Shown here in pieces: positions 5,749 to 11,995 of a DNA stretch of 15,153 nucleotides. The position numbers were made by a program, and so were the translations under genes. Source of the stretch: JAOPZW01 sp036379935 (GTDB lineage Bacteria > Actinomycetota > Thermoleophilia > Solirubrobacterales > Solirubrobacteraceae); NCBI GenBank assembly GCA_036379935.1, contig DASVFT010000171.1:1-15153 (forward strand). The letters are read 5' to 3'. Position 1 is the stretch's first letter, and every line of letters begins with the position of its first letter. The notes beneath the pieces were generated by a model, which worked only from the letters and a program-made list of their open reading frames with translations, was not told the DNA's origin and searched no databases.

Positions 5749-6890
5749 CTCCCGGGCGGCGCGGTCGACTCGCGCACCACGAGCTCGGCCGGCAGCACCG
5801 TGGTGGCGCGCGTGCGCCGGCCGGCGATCTGCCCTTCGAAGAGCTCGAACGCGGTCGCGCCCAGCAGCTCGGCGTCGAGGGCCACGGTGGTCAGCGGCGG
5901 GTCGAGCACGCGCGCGAAGTCCATGTCGTCGAAGCCGACGACCGACAGATCGCGAGGGATGCGCACGCCGCGCTCGCGCGCGGCCATGTAGAGACCGGCG
6001 GCGATGATGTCGTCGTCGCAGAAGACCGCGGTCGGGCGCGCGTCCAGCAGCGGACCGGCGGCGGCGCGGGCGGCGTCGATGCCGATGTCGGTGGTGGCCC
6101 GGGGCTGCGCGTCGGGGTCCAGGCCGGCCTCGGCCAGCACGCGGCGGCGCGCGGCGTTGCGCAGGTGGAAGGTGGGGGCATCGAAGACCGCGGCCAGATG
6201 GCCGATGCGGCGGTGGCCGAGCTCGACGAGGTGGCCGAAGGCGTCCGCGGCGCCCTTCTCTGCGTCGAAGCGCACGGAGGAGCGCCCCGGCGCCTTGGCC
6301 TCGATGAGGACGATGTGCTCGTGGGGCCCGAGGCCTTCGGGCGGGCTCACCTCGAACAGCAGGTAGCCGTCGACCGGCCCCGCGCGCAGCGCCTCGAACG
6401 ACTGCTGCTCCCAGCGGCGATCGTTCCCCGTGTCGACCAGCGCGACCGTGTACCCGGCGCTCTGCGCCGCGCGCTGGGCGCCACGCAGCACGCGCGCGAA
6501 GAACGGGTTGGTGATGTCGGGGACGAGCAGCGCGACGGCGCGCGAGCTGCCGAGCCGCAGCGCCTGGGCGGCGAGGTTGGGCCGGTAGCCGAGCTCGCGC
6601 GCGCAGCGGCGCACCTCGTCCTGCGTGGCCACGGAGACCCGCCCCTGGCCCTTCCCGGAGAAGACGAGGGACACGGTCGACTGCGAGACCCCGGCCCGCC
6701 GGGCGACGTCGACGCTGGTGACGCGGTTGCTGGGTTCGCGGGCGATGGGCGGGAATGCAAGCACGCGGTCCGCGTGCGCGCCGCGTGTCGGCTCGGAAGC
6801 TGCCTGCTGGCCGCCGCGTCCCGGCTCGGAAGCTGCCCGCTGGCCCCCCCGTATCGGCCTCGCGCCCGGCTTGACAGGATGGTCAGTCAT
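5745..6890 (-). CDS. LacI-family transcriptional repressor
   Basis: A 381-residue repressor. The helix-turn-helix is at residues 57-77 (VTSVDVARRAGVSQSTVSLV) and the hinge helix at 104-116 (PNLAAQALRLGSS). The periplasmic-binding-protein-like sensor domain starts AVALLVPDITNPFFARVLRG and includes GHRRIGHLAA, TAVFCDDDIIAAG and SVVGFDDMDFA. The effector is unknown, probably a sugar or nucleoside. ATG 6890 leaves 56 residues before the HTH, with a two-copy RGGQ.AASEP repeat, longer than normal. GTG 6764 would give 339 residues, the usual family size. I favour 6890 because a TAGCAT -10 lies 7 nt upstream, inside an inverted repeat. The divergent target is the small exported protein at 6910, and autoregulation is likely. 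Confidence 0.85.
   Translation of the reverse strand: MTDHPVKPGARPIRGGQRAASEPGRGGQQAASEPTRGAHADRVLAFPPIAREPSNRVTSVDVARRAGVSQSTVSLVFSGKGQGRVSVATQDEVRRCARELGYRPNLAAQALRLGSSRAVALLVPDITNPFFARVLRGAQRAAQSAGYTVALVDTGNDRRWEQQSFEALRAGPVDGYLLFEVSPPEGLGPHEHIVLIEAKAPGRSSVRFDAEKGAADAFGHLVELGHRRIGHLAAVFDAPTFHLRNAARRRVLAEAGLDPDAQPRATTDIGIDAARAAAGPLLDARPTAVFCDDDIIAAGLYMAARERGVRIPRDLSVVGFDDMDFARVLDPPLTTVALDAELLGATAFELFEGQIAGRRTRATTVLPAELVVRESTAPPGS
6778..6843. repeat. Two tandem copies of a 33-bp repeat in the LacI 5' coding region
   Basis: Copies at 6778-6810 and 6811-6843 match at 29 of 33 positions, with a decayed partial third copy after 6844. The unit is 11 codons and on the minus strand encodes RGGQRAASEPG / RGGQQAASEPT. 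Period and frame agree with coding use, but it could also be a leader duplication if translation starts at 6764. Confidence 0.75.
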
Positions 6891-6899
6891 ACGTACTAT
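6871..6899 (+). promoter_or_regulatory. Strong sigma70-like promoter for the small exported protein
   Basis: TTGACA (6871-6876, exact consensus) is followed by a 17-nt spacer and TACTAT (6894-6899), 10 nt before ATG 6910. An overlapping TATGCT at 6897-6902 is 7 nt from the ATG. The -10 lies inside the inverted repeat 6887-6913, so a bound repressor would block it. Confidence 0.65.
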
Positions 6900-6913
6900 G
6901 CTAATACGTATGA
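6887..6913. promoter_or_regulatory. Candidate LacI-type operator: 9-bp perfect inverted repeat with mirrored starts
   Basis: TCATACGTA (6887-6895) and TACGTATGA (6905-6913) are exact reverse complements with a 9-bp centre. The left arm contains the ATG of the repressor (minus) and the right arm the ATG at 6910 (plus). The centre holds both -10 elements: TAGCAT on minus (6903-6898), and TACTAT/TATGCT on plus. Each arm also contains the palindrome TACGTA; the two are 15 bp apart centre to centre. Confidence 0.6.
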
Positions 6914-7266
6914 TGGAGTTTGAAACGCAGATCGGCGCTCTCCTCGCGGCCGGCGTGCTGGCGGTCGGAGGCCTGCTCGGAACCGGCTCCGACCGCCCCG
7001 CGCCGCGCACGGCACTGGTGGTCGACGCCGCCCTGGCCCGCGACGGCCGAGCGCTCGTCGACAGCCGCCTGCGCACCGCCGAGGCGGCCGTCCGGGTGCC
7101 CCGCACCCAGACCGAGGCGCTCACCGACGTGCGCTACTTCGCCGCCCTCGGCTACGACCGCGTCGTCGTGGCCGGGCCGCGGTCGCTGTCCGCCGCGGCA
7201 CACAGCCACACGGGCGCCGTCGCGGCCGCCGATCTCGAGGGCGCGCTGGCCGCGGTCAGGCCCTGA
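6910..7266 (+). CDS. Small exported or membrane-anchored protein, LacI-linked
   Basis: A 118-residue protein. Residues 8-26 (IGALLAAGVLAVGGLLGTG) form a hydrophobic segment suiting a signal peptide or anchor. The rest is soluble, with TALVVDAALARDGRALVDSR and TEALTDVRYFAALGYDRVVVAGP. The latter is faintly reminiscent of the LR.LA..GYD.V...G segment of basic-membrane-protein (PnrA-type) binding proteins, but this is a fragment-sized match and I do not assign the family. It starts at ATG 6910 (or 6913) after a TTGACA/TACTAT promoter and has no Shine-Dalgarno. As the only divergent partner of the LacI repressor it is probably its main target. It overlaps the convergent GGDEF-EAL gene by 11 bp at the 3' end. 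Confidence 0.7.
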   Translation: MMEFETQIGALLAAGVLAVGGLLGTGSDRPAPRTALVVDAALARDGRALVDSRLRTAEAAVRVPRTQTEALTDVRYFAALGYDRVVVAGPRSLSAAAHSHTGAVAAADLEGALAAVRP

Positions 7267-9235
7267 GCGCGACGGCGCCGCGCTCGTGCGCGCTCAGCCA
7301 CGCCGAGAAGTGGGCGGCGGGCAGCGCGCGCGAGAACGCGTCGCCCTGGCCCTGATCGCAGGCCATGGCAGTCAGGCGCCGGCGCACGTCGGCCGACTCG
7401 ACGCCCTCGGCGACCACGCGCAGCCCGAGGTTGCCGGCCAGCTCGATCATGCACCGGACGATGGCGGCGTCGCGGCTGTCGGTCGCCATCGCCGTGACGA
7501 ACGAGCGGTCGATCTTGACCTCCTTGACCGGGAGGCGCTTGAGGTAGTCGATGGAGGAGGAGCCCGCCCCGAAGTCGTCGACCGAGATCTCCATGCCGAG
7601 CTCGTGCAACCGGGCGATGCTCGGCAGCGCCCGCGCCGGGTCGGCGGCGACCATGCTCTCGGTGATCTCGAGCACCAGCCTGTTCGTGGGGACGTCGAGG
7701 TCGCGGCACAGCGCCGCAATCCGATCGGGGAGGTCGGGCTCGACCAGCGTGCGGGCCGAGAGCTCGATCGCCACGCTGAGATCGATGCCGTCGTCGCGCC
7801 ACGCCGCGACCTGACGCAGGGCGCGGCCGAGCACGTCGTCGGTCAGCGGGACGACCAGGCCGGTGTGCTCGGCCAGCCCGACGAACTCCTCGGGCCCGAG
7901 CCAGCCGTGCACGGGGTGGGCCCAGCGCAGGAGGACCTCGACCCCCGCGACGGCCCCGCTGCGCAGGTCGATCTTCGGCTCGTAGTGCACGACGAGCTCG
8001 TCGCGCTCCAGCGCCCCGCGGAGGTCGGCGGCCAGAGCGAGGCGCTGCCCGTTGTCGCGTTCGAGGTCGCGCACGTAGCGCTCGACGCCCGTACGTCCCT
8101 CCTTGGCCCGGTACATCGCCACGTCGGCGCGCTGCATCAGCACGTCGACGTCGCGGCCGTGCTCGGGGAAGGAGGCGATGCCCACGCTGGCGCCCAGCTC
8201 GACGCGCACGCCGGTGACGTCGAAGTGCTGTGACACCGCGTGGCGCACGGCGGCCGCGACGCCGATGCTGCCCGCGGGCGTCTCGACCGAGGGCAACAGG
8301 ATCGCGAACTCGTCGCCCCCGAGGCGCGCGACGGTGTCATCCTCGCCGAGCACGCCGCCAAGGCGCGCGCCGACCTGGCGCAGGACCACGTCGCCGTAGT
8401 GGTGGCCGAGGGTGTCGTTGATCTCCTTGAAGCGATCGAGGTCGACGAGCATGACCGCGACGCCGCCGCCGCGGCGAGCGGCCGCGCGGATGGCGCGCTG
8501 CGTCCGTGACCGGAAGAGCACGCGGTTGGGCAGGCCCGTGAGCGCGTCGTGGAGCGCGAGGCGCTCGGCGATGAGCGCCTGGCGTCCCGCGCGCTGCACG
8601 GCCACGATCGGCAGCGCCAGCAGTCCCAGCAGCAGCGGGCTGGCGTCGACGGCCAGGACCGCCAGCGGGGCCAGGCCCAGCAGGATGGCCTCGGTGAGGG
8701 AATGGCGGATGAGGTCCGAGGAGAGCTGGTCGCGCAGCCGGGCTCCGGAGGTCAGCGCGATGGCGCCGGCCACGAGGCCAGTGTTGACCACGAAGAAGGC
8801 CACCCCGGCGCCGAGCACAGCGGGGACGGCGCGCGGGGCGAAGCCGTCGTCGTGCGGCAGCGCGCCGGCGACGGTCAGCACGCCACCGGCCGCCGCCACG
8901 GCGAGCACGTACTGGGCGACGTTGAAGGCGGTGCGCGACGGCCGCTTGCCGTCGACCACGTCGGCCACCGCGGAGCCGAGGGCCTGCGCGAGCGCCGCCG
9001 CCCCCACGCCGGAGGAGATCAGCAGGGCGAAGGTGAAGGTGGTGGACGGGGTGACCTCGCCGCGGTTGGGCCCGAGCCTGATCGGCACCAGCTCGCCGAC
9101 GATGACCGCGACGACCAGCAGCCACAGGCCGAGCGACCCCTGACCGACCAGGGTGGGACCGTCGAGGGCGGCGAAGGCCGCCGCGAAGCCCAGGCCGCAG
9201 GCGATGACGGCGCTGACGTAGACGCGGGCGCGCAC
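7256..9235 (-). CDS. Membrane GGDEF-EAL protein (cyclic di-GMP turnover)
   Basis: A 659-residue protein. Residues 1-215 contain six or seven hydrophobic segments forming a membrane sensor that I do not assign to a named family. A GGDEF domain follows (about 222-385; LTGLPNR, LVDLDRFKEINDTLGH, exact GGDEF at 306-310), then an EAL domain (about 400-650). The cyclase site looks intact. The inhibitory RxxD site is absent (GEDD at 297-300). In the EAL domain the signature is EVL (433-435). Spacing matches RocR exactly, giving E433, E523, D553, D554, K574, E610 and Q630. The metal-binding Asn, however, is Glu (E491 in AIELSAR). Phosphodiesterase activity may therefore be weak or altered. GTG 9235 is the first start after an in-frame stop; no clear Shine-Dalgarno. 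Confidence 0.9.
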   Translation of the reverse strand: MRARVYVSAVIACGLGFAAAFAALDGPTLVGQGSLGLWLLVVAVIVGELVPIRLGPNRGEVTPSTTFTFALLISSGVGAAALAQALGSAVADVVDGKRPSRTAFNVAQYVLAVAAAGGVLTVAGALPHDDGFAPRAVPAVLGAGVAFFVVNTGLVAGAIALTSGARLRDQLSSDLIRHSLTEAILLGLAPLAVLAVDASPLLLGLLALPIVAVQRAGRQALIAERLALHDALTGLPNRVLFRSRTQRAIRAAARRGGGVAVMLVDLDRFKEINDTLGHHYGDVVLRQVGARLGGVLGEDDTVARLGGDEFAILLPSVETPAGSIGVAAAVRHAVSQHFDVTGVRVELGASVGIASFPEHGRDVDVLMQRADVAMYRAKEGRTGVERYVRDLERDNGQRLALAADLRGALERDELVVHYEPKIDLRSGAVAGVEVLLRWAHPVHGWLGPEEFVGLAEHTGLVVPLTDDVLGRALRQVAAWRDDGIDLSVAIELSARTLVEPDLPDRIAALCRDLDVPTNRLVLEITESMVAADPARALPSIARLHELGMEISVDDFGAGSSSIDYLKRLPVKEVKIDRSFVTAMATDSRDAAIVRCMIELAGNLGLRVVAEGVESADVRRRLTAMACDQGQGDAFSRALPAAHFSAWLSAHERGAVALRA

Positions 9236-9270
9236 GGGTCAGGCGCGCCGAACGGATCCGCGATGGCCGG

Positions 9271-9295
9271 GGCGCCGCGCTCGCGGCGGGGCGCC
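9271..9295 (-). terminator. GC-rich hairpin between the 29-residue peptide gene and the GGDEF-EAL gene
   Basis: CGCCGC (9273-9278) pairs with GCGGCG (9283-9288) around a 4-nt loop. The stem is extended by GGCGCC-type pairing after a GG bulge. There is no T tract. It may terminate the peptide transcript or act as a processing or attenuation structure within a shared transcript. Confidence 0.4.
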
Positions 9296-9306
9296 TGCAG
9301 TCGTGG

Positions 9307-9396
9307 CTAGCTCCACTTGGCGCCGGCGCCGAGGACCTCGACGAGCAACGCGAGCATGGCGACCGTGATGACCAGACGGAACAGACGGAACTTCAC
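9307..9396 (-). CDS. 29-residue single-span membrane peptide
   Basis: The short frame encodes MKFRLFRLVITVAMLALLVE followed by VLGAGAKWS. It has a basic N-terminus, one hydrophobic helix (about residues 8-22) and a small polar tail, consistent with a tiny inner-membrane protein with N-in topology. GTG 9396 is chosen because a strong AAGGGGG lies exactly 7 nt upstream. An earlier GTG 6 nt upstream would leave that site too close. No family is recognised. It lies just upstream of, and on the same strand as, the membrane GGDEF-EAL gene (71 bp apart with a hairpin between), so it could modulate that protein. That link is only positional. Confidence 0.6.
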   Translation of the reverse strand: MKFRLFRLVITVAMLALLVEVLGAGAKWS

Positions 9397-9403
9397 GAGC
9401 ACG

Positions 9404-9410
9404 CCCCCTT
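9404..9410 (-). promoter_or_regulatory. Shine-Dalgarno of the 29-residue peptide
   Basis: AAGGGGG on the minus strand with a 7-nt spacer to GTG 9396. It is the main evidence that this short frame is translated. Confidence 0.6.
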
Positions 9411-9419
9411 GTGCGTCAG

Positions 9420-9474
9420 GGGCTCCGCATCCATGAGGAGCCCTGGCAGTTCCCATCGGCACGTGCCGGGAAAC
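9420..9474. repeat. Two adjacent inverted repeats in a divergent intergenic region
   Basis: GGGCTCC (9420-9426) pairs with GGAGCCC (9437-9443). Next to it lies the perfect 12-bp palindrome CGGCACGTGCCG (9457-9468), flanked by GTTCCC (9449-9454) and GGGAAAC. On the minus strand these form a structured leader before the 29-residue peptide. As DNA, the CACGTG palindrome could be an operator. No known riboswitch consensus was recognised. Confidence 0.5.
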
Positions 9475-9566
9475 CTTTAGCGCTGCGCTCGACACCGTCC
9501 ACGGACATCCGACGACCATCGAAGCGCCCCCTCAAGCCGGCTGGCAGCCCGGTCGATGCGCGGCGC

Positions 9567-10094
9567 GTGCTGATCGGCCTCGCCCTGCTCCTGTGCCTCG
9601 CCAGCGTGCCCTGCGCCGGCGGGCGCCTCGGGGCGCTCGCGGAGCTGCGCTTCCGCGCGCCGGGCCTGGCGCTGGCGGCCATCGCTGTGCAGGTCCTCGT
9701 CATCTCGGTCGCCCCGGGGAGCGGCGGAACGGCTCATCGCATCGCTCACCTCGGCACCTACGGGCTCATCGGCGCCTTCCTGTGGGCCAACCGGCACGTG
9801 CCGTACCTGTGGCTGGTGGCGATCGGCGGGGGGCTGAATCTCGTCGCCATCATCGCCAACGGCGGCGTCATGCCCGCCGACCCCGGCGCGCTGGCCGCCG
9901 CCGGCGTGCAGCAGCCGGCGGGCGAGTTCGCCAATTCGATGGCGCTCGCGCACCCCCGTCTGAGCTTCCTCGGCGACGTCTTTGCCGTGCCCTCCTCGTG
10001 GCCGGTGAGCAACGTCTTCAGCGTCGGCGACGTCGTGCTCGTCGTCGCGGCGCTCCTGGCCCTGCACCGCTTGTGCGGGTCGCGCCTGGCATAG
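9567..10094 (+). CDS. DUF5317-family membrane protein
   Basis: A 175-residue protein with about five membrane segments: VLIGLALLLCLASVP at the start, then LALAAIAVQVLVISV, HLGTYGLIGAFLWAN, YLWLVAIGGGLNLVAIIANG, and a final VVLVVAALLALH. The motifs GGRLGALAELRFRAPGL, NLVAIIANGGVMP, LSFLGDVFAVP and VFSVGDVVL are what I recognise as DUF5317, a family of unknown function common in actinobacteria. GTG 9567 starts the protein directly at its first membrane segment, as in relatives. The frame is open further upstream (to 9411), but that part would be a Pro/Arg-rich tail overlapping the inverted repeats. No clear Shine-Dalgarno precedes 9567, so the start is uncertain. The AlkA-like gene follows after 13 bp with its own -10 element. 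Confidence 0.75.
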   Translation: MLIGLALLLCLASVPCAGGRLGALAELRFRAPGLALAAIAVQVLVISVAPGSGGTAHRIAHLGTYGLIGAFLWANRHVPYLWLVAIGGGLNLVAIIANGGVMPADPGALAAAGVQQPAGEFANSMALAHPRLSFLGDVFAVPSSWPVSNVFSVGDVVLVVAALLALHRLCGSRLA

Positions 10095-10097
10095 AGT
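10092..10097 (+). promoter_or_regulatory. -10 element for the AlkA-like gene
   Basis: TAGAGT fits TAnnnT and ends 10 nt before ATG 10108, with no Shine-Dalgarno between. It overlaps the stop of the DUF5317 gene (TAG at 10092-10094). TTGTGC at 10071 is a possible but badly spaced -35. Confidence 0.4.
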
Positions 10098-10107
10098 CCC
10101 GCCCGGC

Positions 10108-10971
10108 ATGGTCGAGGTCAGGCGAGAGGTGCGCCCGGTGTGGCCCTTCCGCCTGCCCGGCGGGGGGCGCGACGGCGTCATGCGCCGCAGGCGCGGCGGT
10201 GGCCTCGAGCGGCTGCTGCACGTCGACGGCGCGCGGGCCGTGGTCCGCGTCGGCCAGCCCGCGCGCGACCGGGTCGTGCTCGTCGCCGGCGCCGACAGCC
10301 CGGAGGTGGCCGAGGAGGCGATCGCGCGCATGCGCTTTGCCCTCGGCGTCGACGACGACCTGCGGCCGTTCTACGAGCGCTTCCGCTCCGACCCCGTCAT
10401 CGGGCGGTCCGTGCGCGTCCGCCCGCAGCTGCGGGTGATCCGCCGCCCCGAGCCCTTCGAGGCGCTGGCGTGGGCCATCTGCGAGCAGCTCATCGAGTCC
10501 CCTCGCGCCGCCGCGATCCAGCGGCGCATCGTCTTCGCTCTGGGCCGCCGCTGTCCGACGACCGGGCTGCGCGACCTCCCGGCCGCTGCGACGCTGGCCG
10601 GAACGGCGCCCGCGCGCCTGCAGTCCTTCGACCTCGCCGCCGGGCGCGCCACGGCGCTGCGCCGCGCGGCCATCGAGGTGGCCAGCGGCCGGGCCGACCT
10701 CGCCGACTCGGACCACGAGCGCGGCTGGCGCCGGCTGCGCGCCATCCCCGGCATCGGCAGCTGGACGATCGAGATGCTGGCGCTGCACGGTCAGGGGCGC
10801 TACGACCAGATCCCCGCGGGCGACCTCGGCTATCTGCGCGCCATCGGGCGATTGACCAGCGGTGACCCCTATGCGCGCGCCACCGAGGACGAGGTCCGCG
10901 CCTTCTTCGCGCCCTACGGCGAGTGGGCGGGACTCGCCGGCGCCCACCTCATCGGCAAGGGCGCGGCGTAG
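10108..10971 (+). CDS. alkA: DNA-3-methyladenine glycosylase II-like (AlkA, HhH-GPD)
   Basis: A 287-residue base-excision-repair glycosylase that removes alkylated bases from DNA. The helix-hairpin-helix is at residues 210-227 (LRAIPGIGSWTIEMLALH). It is followed by QIPAGDLGYLRAIGRL, in which D239 is the probable catalytic aspartate of the GPD loop. The preceding helices include ALAWAICEQLIESPRAAAIQRR (119-140), typical of AlkA. The first 80 residues fit the N-terminal beta domain of AlkA. There is no Ada-type regulatory domain and no FeS-cluster cysteines, which separates it from Nth/MutY. The gene ends 1 bp before the stop of the convergent lipoprotein gene. ATG 10108 is supported by a -10 element 10 nt upstream. 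Confidence 0.85.
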   Translation: MVEVRREVRPVWPFRLPGGGRDGVMRRRRGGGLERLLHVDGARAVVRVGQPARDRVVLVAGADSPEVAEEAIARMRFALGVDDDLRPFYERFRSDPVIGRSVRVRPQLRVIRRPEPFEALAWAICEQLIESPRAAAIQRRIVFALGRRCPTTGLRDLPAAATLAGTAPARLQSFDLAAGRATALRRAAIEVASGRADLADSDHERGWRRLRAIPGIGSWTIEMLALHGQGRYDQIPAGDLGYLRAIGRLTSGDPYARATEDEVRAFFAPYGEWAGLAGAHLIGKGAA

Positions 10972-10972
10972 G

Positions 10973-11995
10973 TCAGCCGGCGCCGCTGTCGGCCAGGCCC
11001 TGCCCGGGCAGGAACTCGTTGGTGAGGGCGCGCGCCGCGTTGGGCGGGCGCCTCACGAGCTTGCTGTCGTACATCCAGTCGCCGTAGCGGTTCCACTGCA
11101 CGGGGTCCATCCACCCGAACGGCTTGCCGGCGGCGGGGAAGAAGACCGGCAGCGTCGTGCGGACCATCGCCATCTCGCTGCCGCGGTCGAGATCCTTGTT
11201 GGCGGACACCAGCGCGTCGACGGCGGCGGTCGGGTCGTCGCGGACGGTCTGCGCGCCGCGCGCGAGCGCCTGCATGAAGCGGCGCACGATCTCGCCCTGC
11301 TCGCCGACGTAGTCCTGGCGGGCGGCGAAGACGAGCTCGTTGTAGGTCGGCACGCCGGCCTCGTCGATGCGGATGACCGAGGGGTGCTTGTGCTGGCGGG
11401 CGAGCTGCACGGCTTCGACGTTCCAGTACGCGCCGAGGATCGCGTCGACCTTCTTCGACAGCAGCGACGGGACGAGGTTGAAGCCGACGTCGACGGACTT
11501 CACGCGGCCGCGGTCGACGCCCGCATGCGCCAGGATCGCGCGCAGCGCCGCCTCGTCGGAGGGCAGCCCGGTGACGCCGACCGACTTGCCGGCCAGGTCG
11601 CGTGGCGACTTGACCTTGCCGCGCAGCGAGATCAGCGAGCTGAGCGGGCGCTGGATCAGCGCCCCGACCGCGACGATCTTCTGGCCCTTGTCGCGGCTGA
11701 GCAGGAGCTCGGGCTCGTAGGTGATGGCGAGATCGGCGCGACCCGCCGACAGGAGCTTCAGCGGCGACGTGGCATCCGAGGGCGTCTCGATGCGCACGTC
11801 CAGGCCCGCGCGACGGAAGGCGCCGCTGGCCTGGGCGGCGTAGATCGGCGCGTGGTCGGCGTTCGGCAGCCAGTCGAGCAGCACCGTCAGCCGCTTCTGC
11901 GCGGGCGCGTTGGTGGGCTCCGAGCGCTCGCCGCACGCGGCGAGGGCGCCGGCGGCAACGAGGACGAGCAGCACGGCGACAAGGCGACGGGTCAA
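10973..11995 (-). CDS. thiY: ABC transporter substrate-binding lipoprotein, thiamine-pyrimidine type (ThiY/NMT1-like)
   Basis: A 340-residue lipoprotein: signal segment LVAVLLVLVAAGALAAC with a lipobox ending at C21, then a NMT1/THI5-like binding domain. Its opening LTVLLDWLPNADHAPIYAAQ (36-55) matches the DWxPNxxHxxxYxA motif of ThiY and THI5-type proteins, which bind pyrimidine precursors of thiamine. It continues with GLPSDEAALRAIL and AYWNVEAVQLARQ. TTG 11995 is chosen because it overlaps the permease stop as TTGA. GGAAGG lies 9 nt upstream. Its place at the end of a TPP-riboswitch operon supports a thiamine or formylaminopyrimidine substrate. Without the riboswitch it could have been called a sulfonate or nitrate SsuA-like protein. 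Confidence 0.88.
   Translation of the reverse strand: MTRRLVAVLLVLVAAGALAACGERSEPTNAPAQKRLTVLLDWLPNADHAPIYAAQASGAFRRAGLDVRIETPSDATSPLKLLSAGRADLAITYEPELLLSRDKGQKIVAVGALIQRPLSSLISLRGKVKSPRDLAGKSVGVTGLPSDEAALRAILAHAGVDRGRVKSVDVGFNLVPSLLSKKVDAILGAYWNVEAVQLARQHKHPSVIRIDEAGVPTYNELVFAARQDYVGEQGEIVRRFMQALARGAQTVRDDPTAAVDALVSANKDLDRGSEMAMVRTTLPVFFPAAGKPFGWMDPVQWNRYGDWMYDSKLVRRPPNAARALTNEFLPGQGLADSGAG

Noticed and set aside
9411..9566. N-terminal extension of the DUF5317 protein
   Set aside because: Residues are Pro/Arg-rich without family similarity and the stretch overlaps inverted repeats; the membrane segment begins at 9567.
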